From positions 744,001 to 808,000 of the forward strand of contig NZ_AGBX01000007.1 of assembly GCF_000225825.1 (NCBI RefSeq): a stretch of DNA of 64,000 nucleotides, written 5' to 3'. This DNA comes from Brachybacterium squillarum M-6-3. GTDB taxonomy: Bacteria > Actinomycetota > Actinomycetes > Actinomycetales > Dermabacteraceae. Under the pieces are notes generated by a model that saw only the letters and a list, made by a program, of their open reading frames with translations, ran no database searches and had not been told where the DNA came from. The translations under genes and the position numbers were made by a program. Of the stretch, positions 34,055-43,217 are shown piece by piece; the first letter of the stretch is position 1; the number at the start of each line of letters is the position of its first letter.

Positions 34055-36003
34055 GCGACCTGGCCCAGCTGCTCGCGACCCTCGTCGTCGTCCTCGCCGC
34101 CGCCTACCTGCCCGGGTACGCGGCGGTGCGGCTGCTGCGCGGCGCTCCCCTGCTGGCCCTCGCCCTGGCCCCGGCCCTGGGCGCGGCCGTCGCGGGCGGC
34201 AGCGCCCTGCTCGCCCCGCTGCTCGGGATCGACTGGTCCCTGCTGCCCTTCGCGGCGGGCTCCGCGCTGCTGCTGAGTGCCGCGGCCGGGATGCGCGCCC
34301 TGGGCCTCGTCCTGCCGGCGACGGTGCTGGACGGGCGGATGGCGCCGCGCGGCGCCGTGCCCGGCGGGCCCTGGTGGATCGCCGGGGCCGTGGCCGTGGC
34401 GGTGGTGCCGATCGCCTGGCAGGCCCGCTCCCCCGGGACCGTGCTGGAGCGCTGGGACACCCTGTACCACCTCTCCGCCCTGCAGCGGGTGCGGGAGTCC
34501 GGCACCTCCTCCAGCCTGGACCTGGGCTCGGTCTCCAACAGCGCCGGTGCCGCCTCCCCCTATCCGGCGGGCTTCCACGCCCTGGCCACCCTGGTGCCGG
34601 GGGTGGAGGTGCCTATCCTGCTGAACGGCGCCGTGCTGGCGCTGGCGACGGTGCCGTGGATCCTGGGCATCGCGCTGCTGGCCCGGGCCGTGCTGCCGCA
34701 GGTGGGCTGGGCCCCGACGGCCGCCGCGATCACCGCGGCGCTGATCCCGGCCTCCCCGCTGGACGAGTGGATCCACCTCTCCGCGGTGCCCAACGTGGCG
34801 GGCTTCGCGATGCTCACCGGCGTGCTCGCCGCGGCCGTCGCGCTCTGGGGTGCGCTGCTGCCCGGCGCGACCGCCGTCGCCCCGCCCGCGCCGGAGCGGA
34901 GCCCGGTCACGGTCCGCACCGTCTCGGCAGTCCTGCTGCTGCTCGCCGCGGCCGGCCTGGGCCTGACCGTGGTGCACCCGAACACGGCCGTCACCGCGAT
35001 CCTGCTGCTGGCCTCGCTGACCGCGGTCACCGCCTGGGAGCAGCGTCGGGCCCGCCCCTGGCTGGCCCTGGTGCCGCTGGCCTTCGTGCTGCCCTACCTG
35101 GCGGCCACCTTCACCCCGCTCGGCGGCAGCGTCCGCGCCTTCACCGGGGGCCTGCAGGTTTCCGGGGGTCGCGCCCTGCTGGAGGCGGGCCTGGGCCTGC
35201 TGACCGTGTGGCCGATGGCCCTCGGCGTGGTGCTGGCGTTGCTGTGGTGGCCCGGACTGGTGGAGTCCGCCCGCCGGCCCGCGCTGCGCTGGCTGACGGT
35301 GGCCTGGGCGGTGCTGACCCTGCTGTACCTCGATGCGGCCGTCGACTCCGCCGCGAACCTCTCCACCCTGTTCTACCGGGGCCAGGACCGGCTCTCCCTG
35401 CCGCTGGCGATGATCTGCGCCGTGCTGGTGGTGCCGGGCCTGCAGCTGCTGGGCCGCTGGCTGCGCCGCCCCCGCCCCGGGGAGACCGCCCCGCGGCCGC
35501 TCGGCCGGGGCCTTGTGGCGCTGCTGGTGGGCTTCGCGATCCTCGCGGCGGGCACCTCGGTGCCGACCCGGCTGGAGAACGCCGCCAAGAACCTCGCCCT
35601 GGACTACCCGGGGCGCGGGCGCTTCCTGCAGGCCGACGAGCTGGCGGCCTTCGCCGAGGTGCAGGACCGCCTCGACCCGGACGGCGTCATCCTGGCCAGT
35701 CCCTTCTCGGGCGCCTCCCACCTGTACGCGATGCAGGGCCAGCAGGTGCGCTTCCCGGTCGCGGGCATGGCCTACACCGAGGCGGACCGGGAGCTGCTGT
35801 ACGCCGTCGATGACGCCGACACTGACCCGGCCTCCTGCGCGCTGCTGCAGGACGCCGGCATCCGCTACGTCTACCAGGAATGGTGGCCGTACCAGTACCA
35901 CAAGACCTCGGACTCGGTGAACCTGGGCTCCACCGCGATCGGCACCGTGCTGTTCGAGACCGAGCACTCGCGGCTCCTCGAGCTGGACTGCGATGCCGGA
36001 TGA
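34051..36003 (+). CDS. DUF6541 family polytopic membrane protein
   Basis: This is a 650-residue protein with about fourteen membrane helices in the first 500 residues and a C-terminal extracytoplasmic domain of 130 residues. The first loop carries ERWDTLYHLSALQRVRESG, then SPYPAGFHAL, a pattern reminiscent of GT-C glycosyltransferases that use polyprenyl-phosphate sugars. No activity has been shown for the family to my knowledge. A second member is encoded at 46778-48850. Both probably act late, outside the membrane, in building this polymer. It is coupled to DUF2304 by an ATGA overlap. Confidence 0.78.
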   Translation: MSDLAQLLATLVVVLAAAYLPGYAAVRLLRGAPLLALALAPALGAAVAGGSALLAPLLGIDWSLLPFAAGSALLLSAAAGMRALGLVLPATVLDGRMAPRGAVPGGPWWIAGAVAVAVVPIAWQARSPGTVLERWDTLYHLSALQRVRESGTSSSLDLGSVSNSAGAASPYPAGFHALATLVPGVEVPILLNGAVLALATVPWILGIALLARAVLPQVGWAPTAAAITAALIPASPLDEWIHLSAVPNVAGFAMLTGVLAAAVALWGALLPGATAVAPPAPERSPVTVRTVSAVLLLLAAAGLGLTVVHPNTAVTAILLLASLTAVTAWEQRRARPWLALVPLAFVLPYLAATFTPLGGSVRAFTGGLQVSGGRALLEAGLGLLTVWPMALGVVLALLWWPGLVESARRPALRWLTVAWAVLTLLYLDAAVDSAANLSTLFYRGQDRLSLPLAMICAVLVVPGLQLLGRWLRRPRPGETAPRPLGRGLVALLVGFAILAAGTSVPTRLENAAKNLALDYPGRGRFLQADELAAFAEVQDRLDPDGVILASPFSGASHLYAMQGQQVRFPVAGMAYTEADRELLYAVDDADTDPASCALLQDAGIRYVYQEWWPYQYHKTSDSVNLGSTAIGTVLFETEHSRLLELDCDAG

Positions 36004-37075
36004 GGACCGGACGGCCCTGAGGGGCGGAGCGCGGCCGGGCTATCTGCCGCTGCTGGACGTGATCCGCGTGGTCGCGGTGGCCGGCGTGGTCGGCGTGCAC
36101 GTGCTCGCCGGGGCCGAGGAGGCCGGCGCGGAGGGGACCGGACTGCTCACGGTCGACATGGCGCTGGTCGCGGCCGTGCCCGCGTTCTTCATGATCTCGG
36201 GGGCGCTGGGGCTGGACCCGCGGGCGCAGCGTAACGGCGCCGGGGCGTTCCTGCGCCGCCGGGCCGCGCGGATCCTGCCGGCCCTGGTGGTCTGGTCGGC
36301 GCTGTGCATCCTGGTCATCCGGGTCGGTCTGCTGCGCACCCCGACCGATCTGCGCGACGTGGTCTCGATGGTGGTCACCGGCACCACCGCCCCGCACCTG
36401 TACTTCTTGTTCGCGCTGGCCGGGCTGGTGCTGCTCTCCCCGGTGATCCAGCCGTTCCTGGCCCCGTACGAGGGGCGACGCGCCTGGATCCTGGGGCTCG
36501 GGGCCTGCGCCTGGACGGTCGCGGTGATGGCCGTGGGCCGGCTCGCGGAGGCGGGAGTGCTGTCCACGGTGCCGATCGAGCTGGGCACCGGCACCTTCTT
36601 CCTGGTCTACCTGGGCTACTACGTGCTGGGGCGGGCGGTGCTGGTCGCCCCGGTGCCGCGGCGCCTCGCCGTGGCGCTGCTGGCGGTGAGCCCGGCCTGG
36701 GTGGCGCTGCTGGTGGTGCTGTACCGCTGGGCGGCCACCGGCACCGGCGGCGCGACGGCGGCCGTGCTCTCCCCCGCCTACGTGACCGCCCCGGTGATGG
36801 CGTACTCCGTGGGCCTGGTGGCCGCGGTGGTGTCGCTCGGCCGCGACTGGCGGGTGGGCGAGGTCGCCGCCCGGCGCCTGCGTCGCGCCGGGGAGGCCAC
36901 CTTCGGGGTGTACCTGGTGCACTACCCGGTGCTGGTGCTGCTGCGGGAGCTGGTGCCCGGCCTGGACGCGCCCACGGCAGGCGCTCTGCTGGGCCTGTGG
37001 GCGCTGACCGCGGCGATCTCGGCGGTCTTCGCGCTGCTCGCGATGCGGGTCCCGGGCCTGCGACGCGTGGTCTGA
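35993..37075 (+). CDS. Membrane acyltransferase (acyltransferase family 3)
   Basis: This is a 360-residue protein with about ten membrane helices. The family-defining start LPLLDVIRVVAVAGVVGVHV has the histidine at the end of helix 1, and FFMISGALG and the arginine-rich FLRRRAARILPAL follow. The family O-acylates surface sugars or lipids, often adding acetyl or succinyl groups. It overlaps the DUF6541 gene by 11 bases, so it is the last gene of that operon. The extracytoplasmic polymer made by the locus is the natural target, which is an inference. Confidence 0.87.
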   Translation: MPDEDRTALRGGARPGYLPLLDVIRVVAVAGVVGVHVLAGAEEAGAEGTGLLTVDMALVAAVPAFFMISGALGLDPRAQRNGAGAFLRRRAARILPALVVWSALCILVIRVGLLRTPTDLRDVVSMVVTGTTAPHLYFLFALAGLVLLSPVIQPFLAPYEGRRAWILGLGACAWTVAVMAVGRLAEAGVLSTVPIELGTGTFFLVYLGYYVLGRAVLVAPVPRRLAVALLAVSPAWVALLVVLYRWAATGTGGATAAVLSPAYVTAPVMAYSVGLVAAVVSLGRDWRVGEVAARRLRRAGEATFGVYLVHYPVLVLLRELVPGLDAPTAGALLGLWALTAAISAVFALLAMRVPGLRRVV

Positions 37076-37078
37076 GCG

Positions 37079-37112
37079 GACCGTTCGGGCGGCCCGTTCG
37101 GGCGGCCCGGTC
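37079..37112. terminator. Convergent-end terminator with a 13-base tandem repeat
   Basis: Two perfect copies of CGTTCGGGCGGCC (37082-37094 and 37095-37107) lie inside a GACCG / CGGTC stem (37079-37083 and 37108-37112). The copies can also pair with each other. It separates two convergent genes and probably terminates both. Confidence 0.45.
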
Positions 37113-38313
37113 AGCGGTTGATCGTCTCCAGCACGGCACGGGCGGCATGGGCGGCGCAGCCGGCCAGGGAGGCGTTCTCCTGCGTCCAGGCGCGCAGGTG
37201 CTCACGCGGCGGGGCGCCCTCCCCGCGCAGGGCCTCGTCCATCGCGGCGGCGACCTGCTCGGCGTCGTAGGCGCAGGCCCAGCCGAGCTCGTGATCGCGG
37301 ATGCGGTCGTGGGCGGCGCCCTCGCCGGCGTGGATCACGGGGGTGCCGGTGGCGGTGGCGGCGTAGATCTTGGTGGGCAGGGCGAGCTCGTAGCCCTGCC
37401 CGGGGGTGATAGAGGAGAGCCCGGCGGCGGCTCCGCGGAGCTGCGCGGCGACCAGGGCCGGGGGGATCTTGTCGCGGAACTCGACGCCTTCGATGCCCTC
37501 GCGGGCCACGCGCTCGGCGAGCGCGTCGCGCCCGCTGCCCTCGGAGAAGAACAGCAGCCGCGCGGTGGGGTGCCTCTCGCGGACGCGGGCGAAGGCGTCC
37601 AGGAACACCCCGGCGCCCTGCCATTCGGAGACGGTGCCCGCGTAGACGAGGTAGGGGGATTCTCCGCGGGGGTCCTCGCCGGCGTCGGGCCCCTGGTCGG
37701 TGAAGGTGGCGGTGTCGATGCCGTTGCCGACCATCACCAGGCTGTCACGCGCGCCGATCAGTTCTTCGAGGCGGTGCTGGACGCCCGGGGAGATGGTCAG
37801 CACGCGGGCGGCGCGCTTCCACACGGTGGTCTCCATCGCCCGCACGGCGCGGCGCACCACGGTGGGGACGCCGTCGACGCTGTCGGTCGCGTCGGACCAG
37901 ACGTCGGCGGCGTAGAAGGTGTAGGGAACGCGGCGGATCGCGGCGGCGACCATGGCGACCAGCCCGGTGGTGGGCGGCGGCTCCACGACCAGGGCGTCCA
38001 TCGGCCGCTGCAGCAGCAGGCGCAGGGCGAGGGGCACGTCGAAGCTGAGGTAGGAGACGTAGCCGCGCACCTGGCCCTGCTTGTCGCGCTTCACGGGGAA
38101 GCGGGACACCTTCCGTCCGGCGGAGCGGACCCGTCCGGTGCCGGGCGCGGTGGTGGTGAGCACCGTGACCTCGGCCCCGGCCTTCTCGAGGGCCAGCACC
38201 AGGGCCTCCTCGCGGAAGGCGGCGGCGACCGGTTCGGGGGCGAAGACCCGGGTGGCGAGGACGACGTGCGGGGGCCGGCCGGGGCGGCGGCGGGCGCTGC
38301 GGGAGCGGCTCAT
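37111..38313 (-). CDS. Family 4 glycosyltransferase
   Basis: This is a 400-residue GT-B enzyme. The N-terminal domain starts HVVLATRVFAPEPVAAAFREE and the linker contains VLTISPGVQHRLEELIG. The C-terminal nucleotide-sugar domain has PYLVYAGTVSEWQGAGVFLDA and a YELALPTKIYAATATGTPV loop. It resembles WbuB-type transferases that add an N-acetylated amino sugar. The donor could be the UDP-ManNAc3NAcA product of the locus, but this cannot be shown from sequence. It overlaps the WbpI-like gene by 4 bases. Confidence 0.88.
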   Translation of the reverse strand: MSRSRSARRRPGRPPHVVLATRVFAPEPVAAAFREEALVLALEKAGAEVTVLTTTAPGTGRVRSAGRKVSRFPVKRDKQGQVRGYVSYLSFDVPLALRLLLQRPMDALVVEPPPTTGLVAMVAAAIRRVPYTFYAADVWSDATDSVDGVPTVVRRAVRAMETTVWKRAARVLTISPGVQHRLEELIGARDSLVMVGNGIDTATFTDQGPDAGEDPRGESPYLVYAGTVSEWQGAGVFLDAFARVRERHPTARLLFFSEGSGRDALAERVAREGIEGVEFRDKIPPALVAAQLRGAAAGLSSITPGQGYELALPTKIYAATATGTPVIHAGEGAAHDRIRDHELGWACAYDAEQVAAAMDEALRGEGAPPREHLRAWTQENASLAGCAAHAARAVLETINR

Positions 38314-39374
38314 GCGCGCTCCACCAGGGCCTCGACGCTGCGGCGGGCGGCCTCGCCGTCGCCGTAGACGGGCGGCCGTGCGGCGGTGGGGTGGGGCCGG
38401 GCGACGCTCGCGGCGATCCGCGCGGGCTCGGGCACCAGCTGGTTCCAGTCGTGCTCGAGGGTCTCCACCCATTCGGTCTCGGTGCGGACCGTGGTGGTGG
38501 GGGTGCCCAGCAGGTAGGCCTCCTTCTGCAGGCCGCCGGAGTCGGTGACGACGGCGCGGGCGGTCTGCACGGCGTGGACCAGGTCCGGGTAGGCCAGGGG
38601 CTCGCCGAGGTGGAGGGAGCCGCCGGCCAGCGCGATGCCGGCCTCGCGGGCCTTCGCGACCAGCCGCGGGTGGGCGAACAGGGCCAGCGGCAGCGGCAGC
38701 TCCTGCAGGGCGGTGATGATCGCGCGCAGCCGGGCGGGGTCGTCGGTGTTGTCGGCGCGGTGCAGAGTGGCGACGGCGAAGTCGGCGGTGGGGTCGATGC
38801 CCTCGGGCAGGGCGGGGGCGGCGCCGAGCTCGGCGGCGGCCACCCGCAGGCAGACGTCGGTCATCACGTCACCGGTGACGAGGGTCCGCTCCGCGAGCCC
38901 CTCGGCGGCCAGGTGCTCCCGGGCGACCTCGGTGGGGGCGAGCAGCAGGTCGGCGGCGTGGTCGGTGAGCACCCGGTTGTGCTCCTCGGGCATGCGCCGG
39001 TTGAAAGAGCGCAGCCCGGCCTCGAGATGGGCGACCCGGCGGTGCATCTTCACGGCGGAGAGGGTTCCGGCGAGGGTGGAGTTGGTGTCCCCGTAGACCA
39101 GGGTCCAGTCGGGCCGCTGCTCCTCGAGCACCTCGTCCATCCCGGCGAGCATGGCGCCGGTCTGGCGGCCGTGGCTGCCGGAGCCGACGGCGAGGTTCAC
39201 GTCGGGGGCAGGGATCCGCAGGTCCGCGAAGAACACGTCGCTCATGGTTGCGTCGTAGTGCTGCCCGGTGTGGACGATCACGTGCTCGACGTCGTCGCGC
39301 TGCGCAGCCGCGTCGGCGATCGCGGCGAGCTTGACGAACTGGGGGCGGGCGCCCACCACGGAGAGAATCTTCAT
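38310..39374 (-). CDS. UDP-N-acetylglucosamine 2-epimerase family (WbpI/WecB type)
   Basis: This is a 354-residue non-hydrolysing 2-epimerase with VVGARPQFVKLAAI, HTGQHYDATMSDVFF, a GSHGRQTGAML segment, VYGDTNSTLAG, HLEAGLRSFNRRMPEEHNR and TDSGGLQKEAYLLGTP. The GARPQF, HYDATMSDVFF and GSHG features are those of the WbpI group, which epimerises UDP-2,3-diacetamido-glucuronate to the mannuronate. Classical WecB is less close in these motifs as I recall them. It is the first gene of a two-gene minus operon and is read from one arm of a symmetric divergent promoter. Confidence 0.9.
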   Translation of the reverse strand: MKILSVVGARPQFVKLAAIADAAAQRDDVEHVIVHTGQHYDATMSDVFFADLRIPAPDVNLAVGSGSHGRQTGAMLAGMDEVLEEQRPDWTLVYGDTNSTLAGTLSAVKMHRRVAHLEAGLRSFNRRMPEEHNRVLTDHAADLLLAPTEVAREHLAAEGLAERTLVTGDVMTDVCLRVAAAELGAAPALPEGIDPTADFAVATLHRADNTDDPARLRAIITALQELPLPLALFAHPRLVAKAREAGIALAGGSLHLGEPLAYPDLVHAVQTARAVVTDSGGLQKEAYLLGTPTTTVRTETEWVETLEHDWNQLVPEPARIAASVARPHPTAARPPVYGDGEAARRSVEALVERA

Positions 39375-39458
39375 CGGCTGGGGCTCCTCGCTGCCGGCCT
39401 GCTCACCACGGGGCCGCAGGGCGCCGGGGAGGGCTCGGGAACGCATCGGGGACGCGGG

Positions 39459-39481
39459 TACAGTGGACGCGCCCCACTGTA
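39459..39481. promoter_or_regulatory. Symmetric divergent promoter: each arm is a -10
   Basis: TACAGTGG (39459-39466), 7 bases, then CCACTGTA (39474-39481). Each arm is a perfect reverse complement of the other, and each carries TACAGT in the sense direction of one of the two divergent genes. The transcripts would start 3-4 bases apart and run in opposite directions to the WbpI-like gene and the GT at 39565. The rest of the gap (39375-39564) shows nothing else clear. Confidence 0.6.
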
Positions 39482-39564
39482 GCTGTCGGCCGAGGTCGCA
39501 CAGCGCCCGGCGACACGGCCGATCCCCCGGCGACGCCGGTGCGGAGGCCGGGAACGGACGATGC

Positions 39565-40986
39565 ATGACGGCTCAGCACACCCCGGCGGAGCAGCCCGCC
39601 CCCGCCCCTCCCGGGGAGCCCCGGGTGGCGGTCCTGGTCTACAACGACTGCGCGAACGACTCGCGGGTGCTCAAGGAGTCCGCGACCCTCGACGAGGCCG
39701 GGTACCTGACCCGGATCGTCGCCGTGGAGCGGCGGGAGAAGGGCTACCTGGCGGCCCGCCATCAGCTCTCCGCGCGGCTGGACCTGGAGCGGGTGCCGGA
39801 GTTCGCGATCGAGCGGATCGTGCCGGCGCTGGCGCCGCTGTGGCGCAACCTGATCGGTCGCGGCGAGGCGGACCTGCCCGGGGACACGGTCCCGCCCCCG
39901 CCGGCGCCCCGCCGTCCCGCCTCCCGGCTGGAGACGACGGTGCTTCGACGCGTGCGCGGGCTCGGGGAGCGGGCCTACCGCACGATCGCGCTCGGCACCT
40001 ACTGGGTCAACGCCACCCGTGCCGCGATGCGCTTCTCCCCCGACGTGGTGCACGCCAACGACGGCAACACGCTGGTGCCGGCGCTGGCGGTGAAGGCGCT
40101 GTCGCCGCAGGACGTCGGCATCGTCTACGACTCGCACGAGCTGTGGCGCCACCGCAACATTCGTCCCGACCGCTGGCTGGCCCCGGCCCTGGAGCGGGTC
40201 ACCGAGGCGCTGGGGGTGGCCCGCGCCGACGGCCTCATCACCGTCTCCCCCTCGATCGCCGAGTGGCTGCGCGACACCTACCACCTGGCGGAGACGCCGG
40301 TGCTGGTGCGCAACGTGCCCGCGGCCGGTCCGCTGCCGGACCCCTCCACGGGCGTGCTGCGCGACCGGGCGGGTCTCGGCCCGGAGGCGAAGGTCATCGC
40401 CTACGGCGGACGCATCACCACCTCCCGCGGCATCGAGGAGACCATCGCGGCGCTCGCGCACCTGGGCGAGGACGTGCACTTCGTGCTGCTGGGGTACGGG
40501 GAGGCGGAGGCGCTGCGCAACGTGCGCGCCGAGGCGGAGCGCTTCGGCGTGGCCGAGCGGGTGCACCTGGTGGGGGCCGTCGCCCCCGACGAGGTCTCCG
40601 CGGCCCTGGCCGACGGCGACGTGGCCGTGGTGCACGTGCGCCCGGTGTGCCTGTCCTACCGTTTCGCGCTGCCCAACAAGCTGTTCGAGTCGATCCGGGC
40701 GGGCCTGCCCATCGCCGCCGCCGACCTCCCGGACATGCGGGCCGTGGTGGAGGAGCTGGGCGTGGGCGAGGTGTTCCGCGGCACCAGCGCCGAGGACCTC
40801 GCGGCGGCGCTCACCTCGATCCTGGAGGACCCCGAGCGCTACCGGGCACGCGCCCGCGAGGCCGCCCCGCACCTGACCTGGGAGCACGAGGCGGCGCACC
40901 TGCTGGCCCTGTACCGGCGGGTGCTCGGCGCCGACGCGCCGGACGGCGAACCGGATGCCGTGCCCGCGGGCGGGGAGGACCGCTGA
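39565..40986 (+). CDS. GT-B family glycosyltransferase
   Basis: This is a 473-residue glycosyltransferase. The N-terminal part has VAVLVYNDCANDSRVLKES, DVVHANDGNTLVPALAV and YDSHELWRHRNIRPDRW. The C-terminal GT4-like part has VIAYGGRITTSRGIEETIAAL, LLGYGEAEALR and the donor-site FALPNKLFESIRAGLPI. It is soluble with no membrane helix. Its sugar is unknown. The start is the ATG at 39565; an overlapping ATG at 39561 is in another frame. The stop overlaps the next ATG (TGATG), so translation is coupled. Confidence 0.88.
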   Translation: MTAQHTPAEQPAPAPPGEPRVAVLVYNDCANDSRVLKESATLDEAGYLTRIVAVERREKGYLAARHQLSARLDLERVPEFAIERIVPALAPLWRNLIGRGEADLPGDTVPPPPAPRRPASRLETTVLRRVRGLGERAYRTIALGTYWVNATRAAMRFSPDVVHANDGNTLVPALAVKALSPQDVGIVYDSHELWRHRNIRPDRWLAPALERVTEALGVARADGLITVSPSIAEWLRDTYHLAETPVLVRNVPAAGPLPDPSTGVLRDRAGLGPEAKVIAYGGRITTSRGIEETIAALAHLGEDVHFVLLGYGEAEALRNVRAEAERFGVAERVHLVGAVAPDEVSAALADGDVAVVHVRPVCLSYRFALPNKLFESIRAGLPIAAADLPDMRAVVEELGVGEVFRGTSAEDLAAALTSILEDPERYRARAREAAPHLTWEHEAAHLLALYRRVLGADAPDGEPDAVPAGGEDR

Positions 40987-43217
40987 TGCGGATCACCGTG
41001 GTCACCACCTGGTTCCCGACCACGGTGGCGCCCTCCCGCGGCTCCTTCGTGGTGCGGGACGTGCAGGCCATCGCCCGCCACGCGGAGGTGCGCCTGGTCC
41101 ACCTGGTGCCGCCCGCCGACGACGACGGCACCCGGCGCCTGGTCCACGACGGCATCGAGGTGCTGCGGATCCCGATGGACCCGAAGCGCCCCGACCAGGT
41201 GCTCGCCGCGGCGCGGGCGCTGCGCCGGGCCTGCACCGGGGCGGACCTGGTGCATTCCATGGCCTTCTCCTCCCTGCTGCCGCTGGCGCTGCGCCGCCCG
41301 ACGGTGCCGTGGCTGCACACCGAGCACTGGTCGGCACTGACCACACCCGCCACCCTGTCCCGCCCCGCGCAGATCGCGCTGCCGGCGATGTCACGGCTGC
41401 TGGCCCTGCCCGATCACGTGACGGCGGTCTGCGAGTTCCTGGCCGCCCCGATCCGGGCGGTGCGCGGGCAGCGGCCGACGACGGTGGTGCCCTGCATCGT
41501 GGAGCCCGCTCCCCCGGCCCCGCGCCGGGACCGCGGCGACGGCGCGCTGCGGCTGGTCTCCACGGGCGGGCTGATCGAGCGAAAGGACCCGCTGGTCGCG
41601 GTGGACACGCTGGCGCTGCTGGTCGAGCAGGGCGTGGACGCCCACCTGGAGTGGCTCGGCGAGGGGCCTCTGCGCGAGGCCACCGAGGCGCGCGCCGCCG
41701 AGCGGGGCGTCGCCGAGCGTCTGCACCTACCCGGCAACGTGTCGGGCGCCGAGGTGCGGGCGGCGCTGGCCCGGGCGGACCTGTTCTTCGGGCCCACCCG
41801 CGCCGACAACTTCTTCGTCTCCGCCGCGGAGGCCATCGTGGCCGGTCGGCCCGTGGTGCTCGGCGCCACCGGCGGGCAGGGCGAGTACGTGCGTCCGCAG
41901 GTGGGAGAGCTGATCGCCGCGCAGGACGCCGCAGAGTACGCCGCAGAGTACGCCACGGCTATCCGTGCGGTGGACGCGCGCACCCGGGAGCTGCCGGCCG
42001 CGGACATCGCCGCCACCATCGGCGATCGCTTCTCCACCCCCTCGGTCGCCGCCGGGTACCGCGCCGTGCAGGAGGAGCTGCTGGACGGCGCCCCGCGCGG
42101 AGCCGGATCGGATGACGGCTCGGGCGAACCGGAGGTGGAGGTCATCATCGCCTGCCACACCCCCGAGCGGCCCGTCGCCCGCGCCGTCGTCTCCGTGCTG
42201 GAGGGCAACGCGGAGCACGCCTCGGTCACCGTGGTCTGCCACAACGTGGACGCCGCGGCCATCGCCGCCGTGATCCCCGCCGGACACCGCGAGCAGGTGC
42301 AGTTCCGCGAGCACCGCGACGCGTTCCGCTCCGCCTCGGGGCCCTTCATGGCGGGCATCGCGGCCTCGACGGCGCCGTGGGTGTCGATCATGGGCTCGGA
42401 CGACACCCTCGCCCCGGGCGCCGTCGCCTCCTGGCTGGCGGAGCAGCGCCGCACGGGCGCCGAGTTCGTCATCCCCCGCCTGGCGCTCGGCACCGCGGCT
42501 ACTGGCGTGCCGACCCCGCCGGTGCGGATGCTCCGCGGCGGCCTGCGGGACCTGGTGCGCGACCGCCTGTCCTACCGCTCGGCGCCGCTGGGCCTGATGA
42601 GCCGGGCGATGCTGGCCCGGACCGGCCTGGCCCTGGTGCCGGGGGCGACCGTCGGCGGCGACGTGGAGATGGTGACCGCGATGATGGCGACCGTCCCCAC
42701 CGCCTACGACCGCTCCGGCCCGCCGTACGTGATCGGCGTGGACGCCGGGGACCGCGTCACCTACGTGGTGCGGCCGATGCGCGAGCAGCTCGGCTTCGTG
42801 CCGCCGATGCTCGACGCCGACTGGTTCCGCGGCCTGGCCCCGGTGGCGCGCCGCGCGATCGCCACCAAGGTCCTGCGCATCCACGTCTTCGGCGCCGTGT
42901 TCTACCGCGCCGACACCGCCCTCTGGACCGAGGGCGAGCGTGCGGAGCTGGCCGCGCAGACCCGGGTCCTCGTCGAGGCCGCGCCCGGCTGCCTGCGCCC
43001 GCTCTCCCGCGCCGACCGAGACCTGGTGGACGCCTGCCTGGACCCGGCGGTCCCGGCCGCGACGCTGATCGGTGCCGCCCAGGCCCGGCGCCGCCACGGC
43101 CGCCCCGCCACGGTGCTGACGCGCGACCTCGCCTGGCTGCTGCACCGCGAGGCCCCGCCCCGCTTCATGGCGGCCTCGCTGGCCACGAAGCTGCTGCCGC
43201 GGCTGCGGCGCGGCTGA
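40986..43217 (+). CDS. Bifunctional GT4-GT2 glycosyltransferase fusion
   Basis: This is a 743-residue protein with two complete-looking transferase domains. Residues 1 to about 360 are a GT4-type GT-B enzyme: MRITVVTTWFPTTVAPSRGSF as an opening, LRLVSTGGLIERKDPL and the FFGPTRADNFFVSAAEAIVAG donor loop. After a short acidic linker, residues from about 382 start a GT-A domain with VEVIIACHTPERPVARAV, WVSIMGSDDTLAPGAV (metal-binding SDD) and a helical C-terminus. Two successive sugar additions by one protein are likely. A perfect 12-base tandem duplication at 41928-41951 adds four residues near 315-322. It overlaps both neighbours. Confidence 0.88.
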   Translation: MRITVVTTWFPTTVAPSRGSFVVRDVQAIARHAEVRLVHLVPPADDDGTRRLVHDGIEVLRIPMDPKRPDQVLAAARALRRACTGADLVHSMAFSSLLPLALRRPTVPWLHTEHWSALTTPATLSRPAQIALPAMSRLLALPDHVTAVCEFLAAPIRAVRGQRPTTVVPCIVEPAPPAPRRDRGDGALRLVSTGGLIERKDPLVAVDTLALLVEQGVDAHLEWLGEGPLREATEARAAERGVAERLHLPGNVSGAEVRAALARADLFFGPTRADNFFVSAAEAIVAGRPVVLGATGGQGEYVRPQVGELIAAQDAAEYAAEYATAIRAVDARTRELPAADIAATIGDRFSTPSVAAGYRAVQEELLDGAPRGAGSDDGSGEPEVEVIIACHTPERPVARAVVSVLEGNAEHASVTVVCHNVDAAAIAAVIPAGHREQVQFREHRDAFRSASGPFMAGIAASTAPWVSIMGSDDTLAPGAVASWLAEQRRTGAEFVIPRLALGTAATGVPTPPVRMLRGGLRDLVRDRLSYRSAPLGLMSRAMLARTGLALVPGATVGGDVEMVTAMMATVPTAYDRSGPPYVIGVDAGDRVTYVVRPMREQLGFVPPMLDADWFRGLAPVARRAIATKVLRIHVFGAVFYRADTALWTEGERAELAAQTRVLVEAAPGCLRPLSRADRDLVDACLDPAVPAATLIGAAQARRRHGRPATVLTRDLAWLLHREAPPRFMAASLATKLLPRLRRG

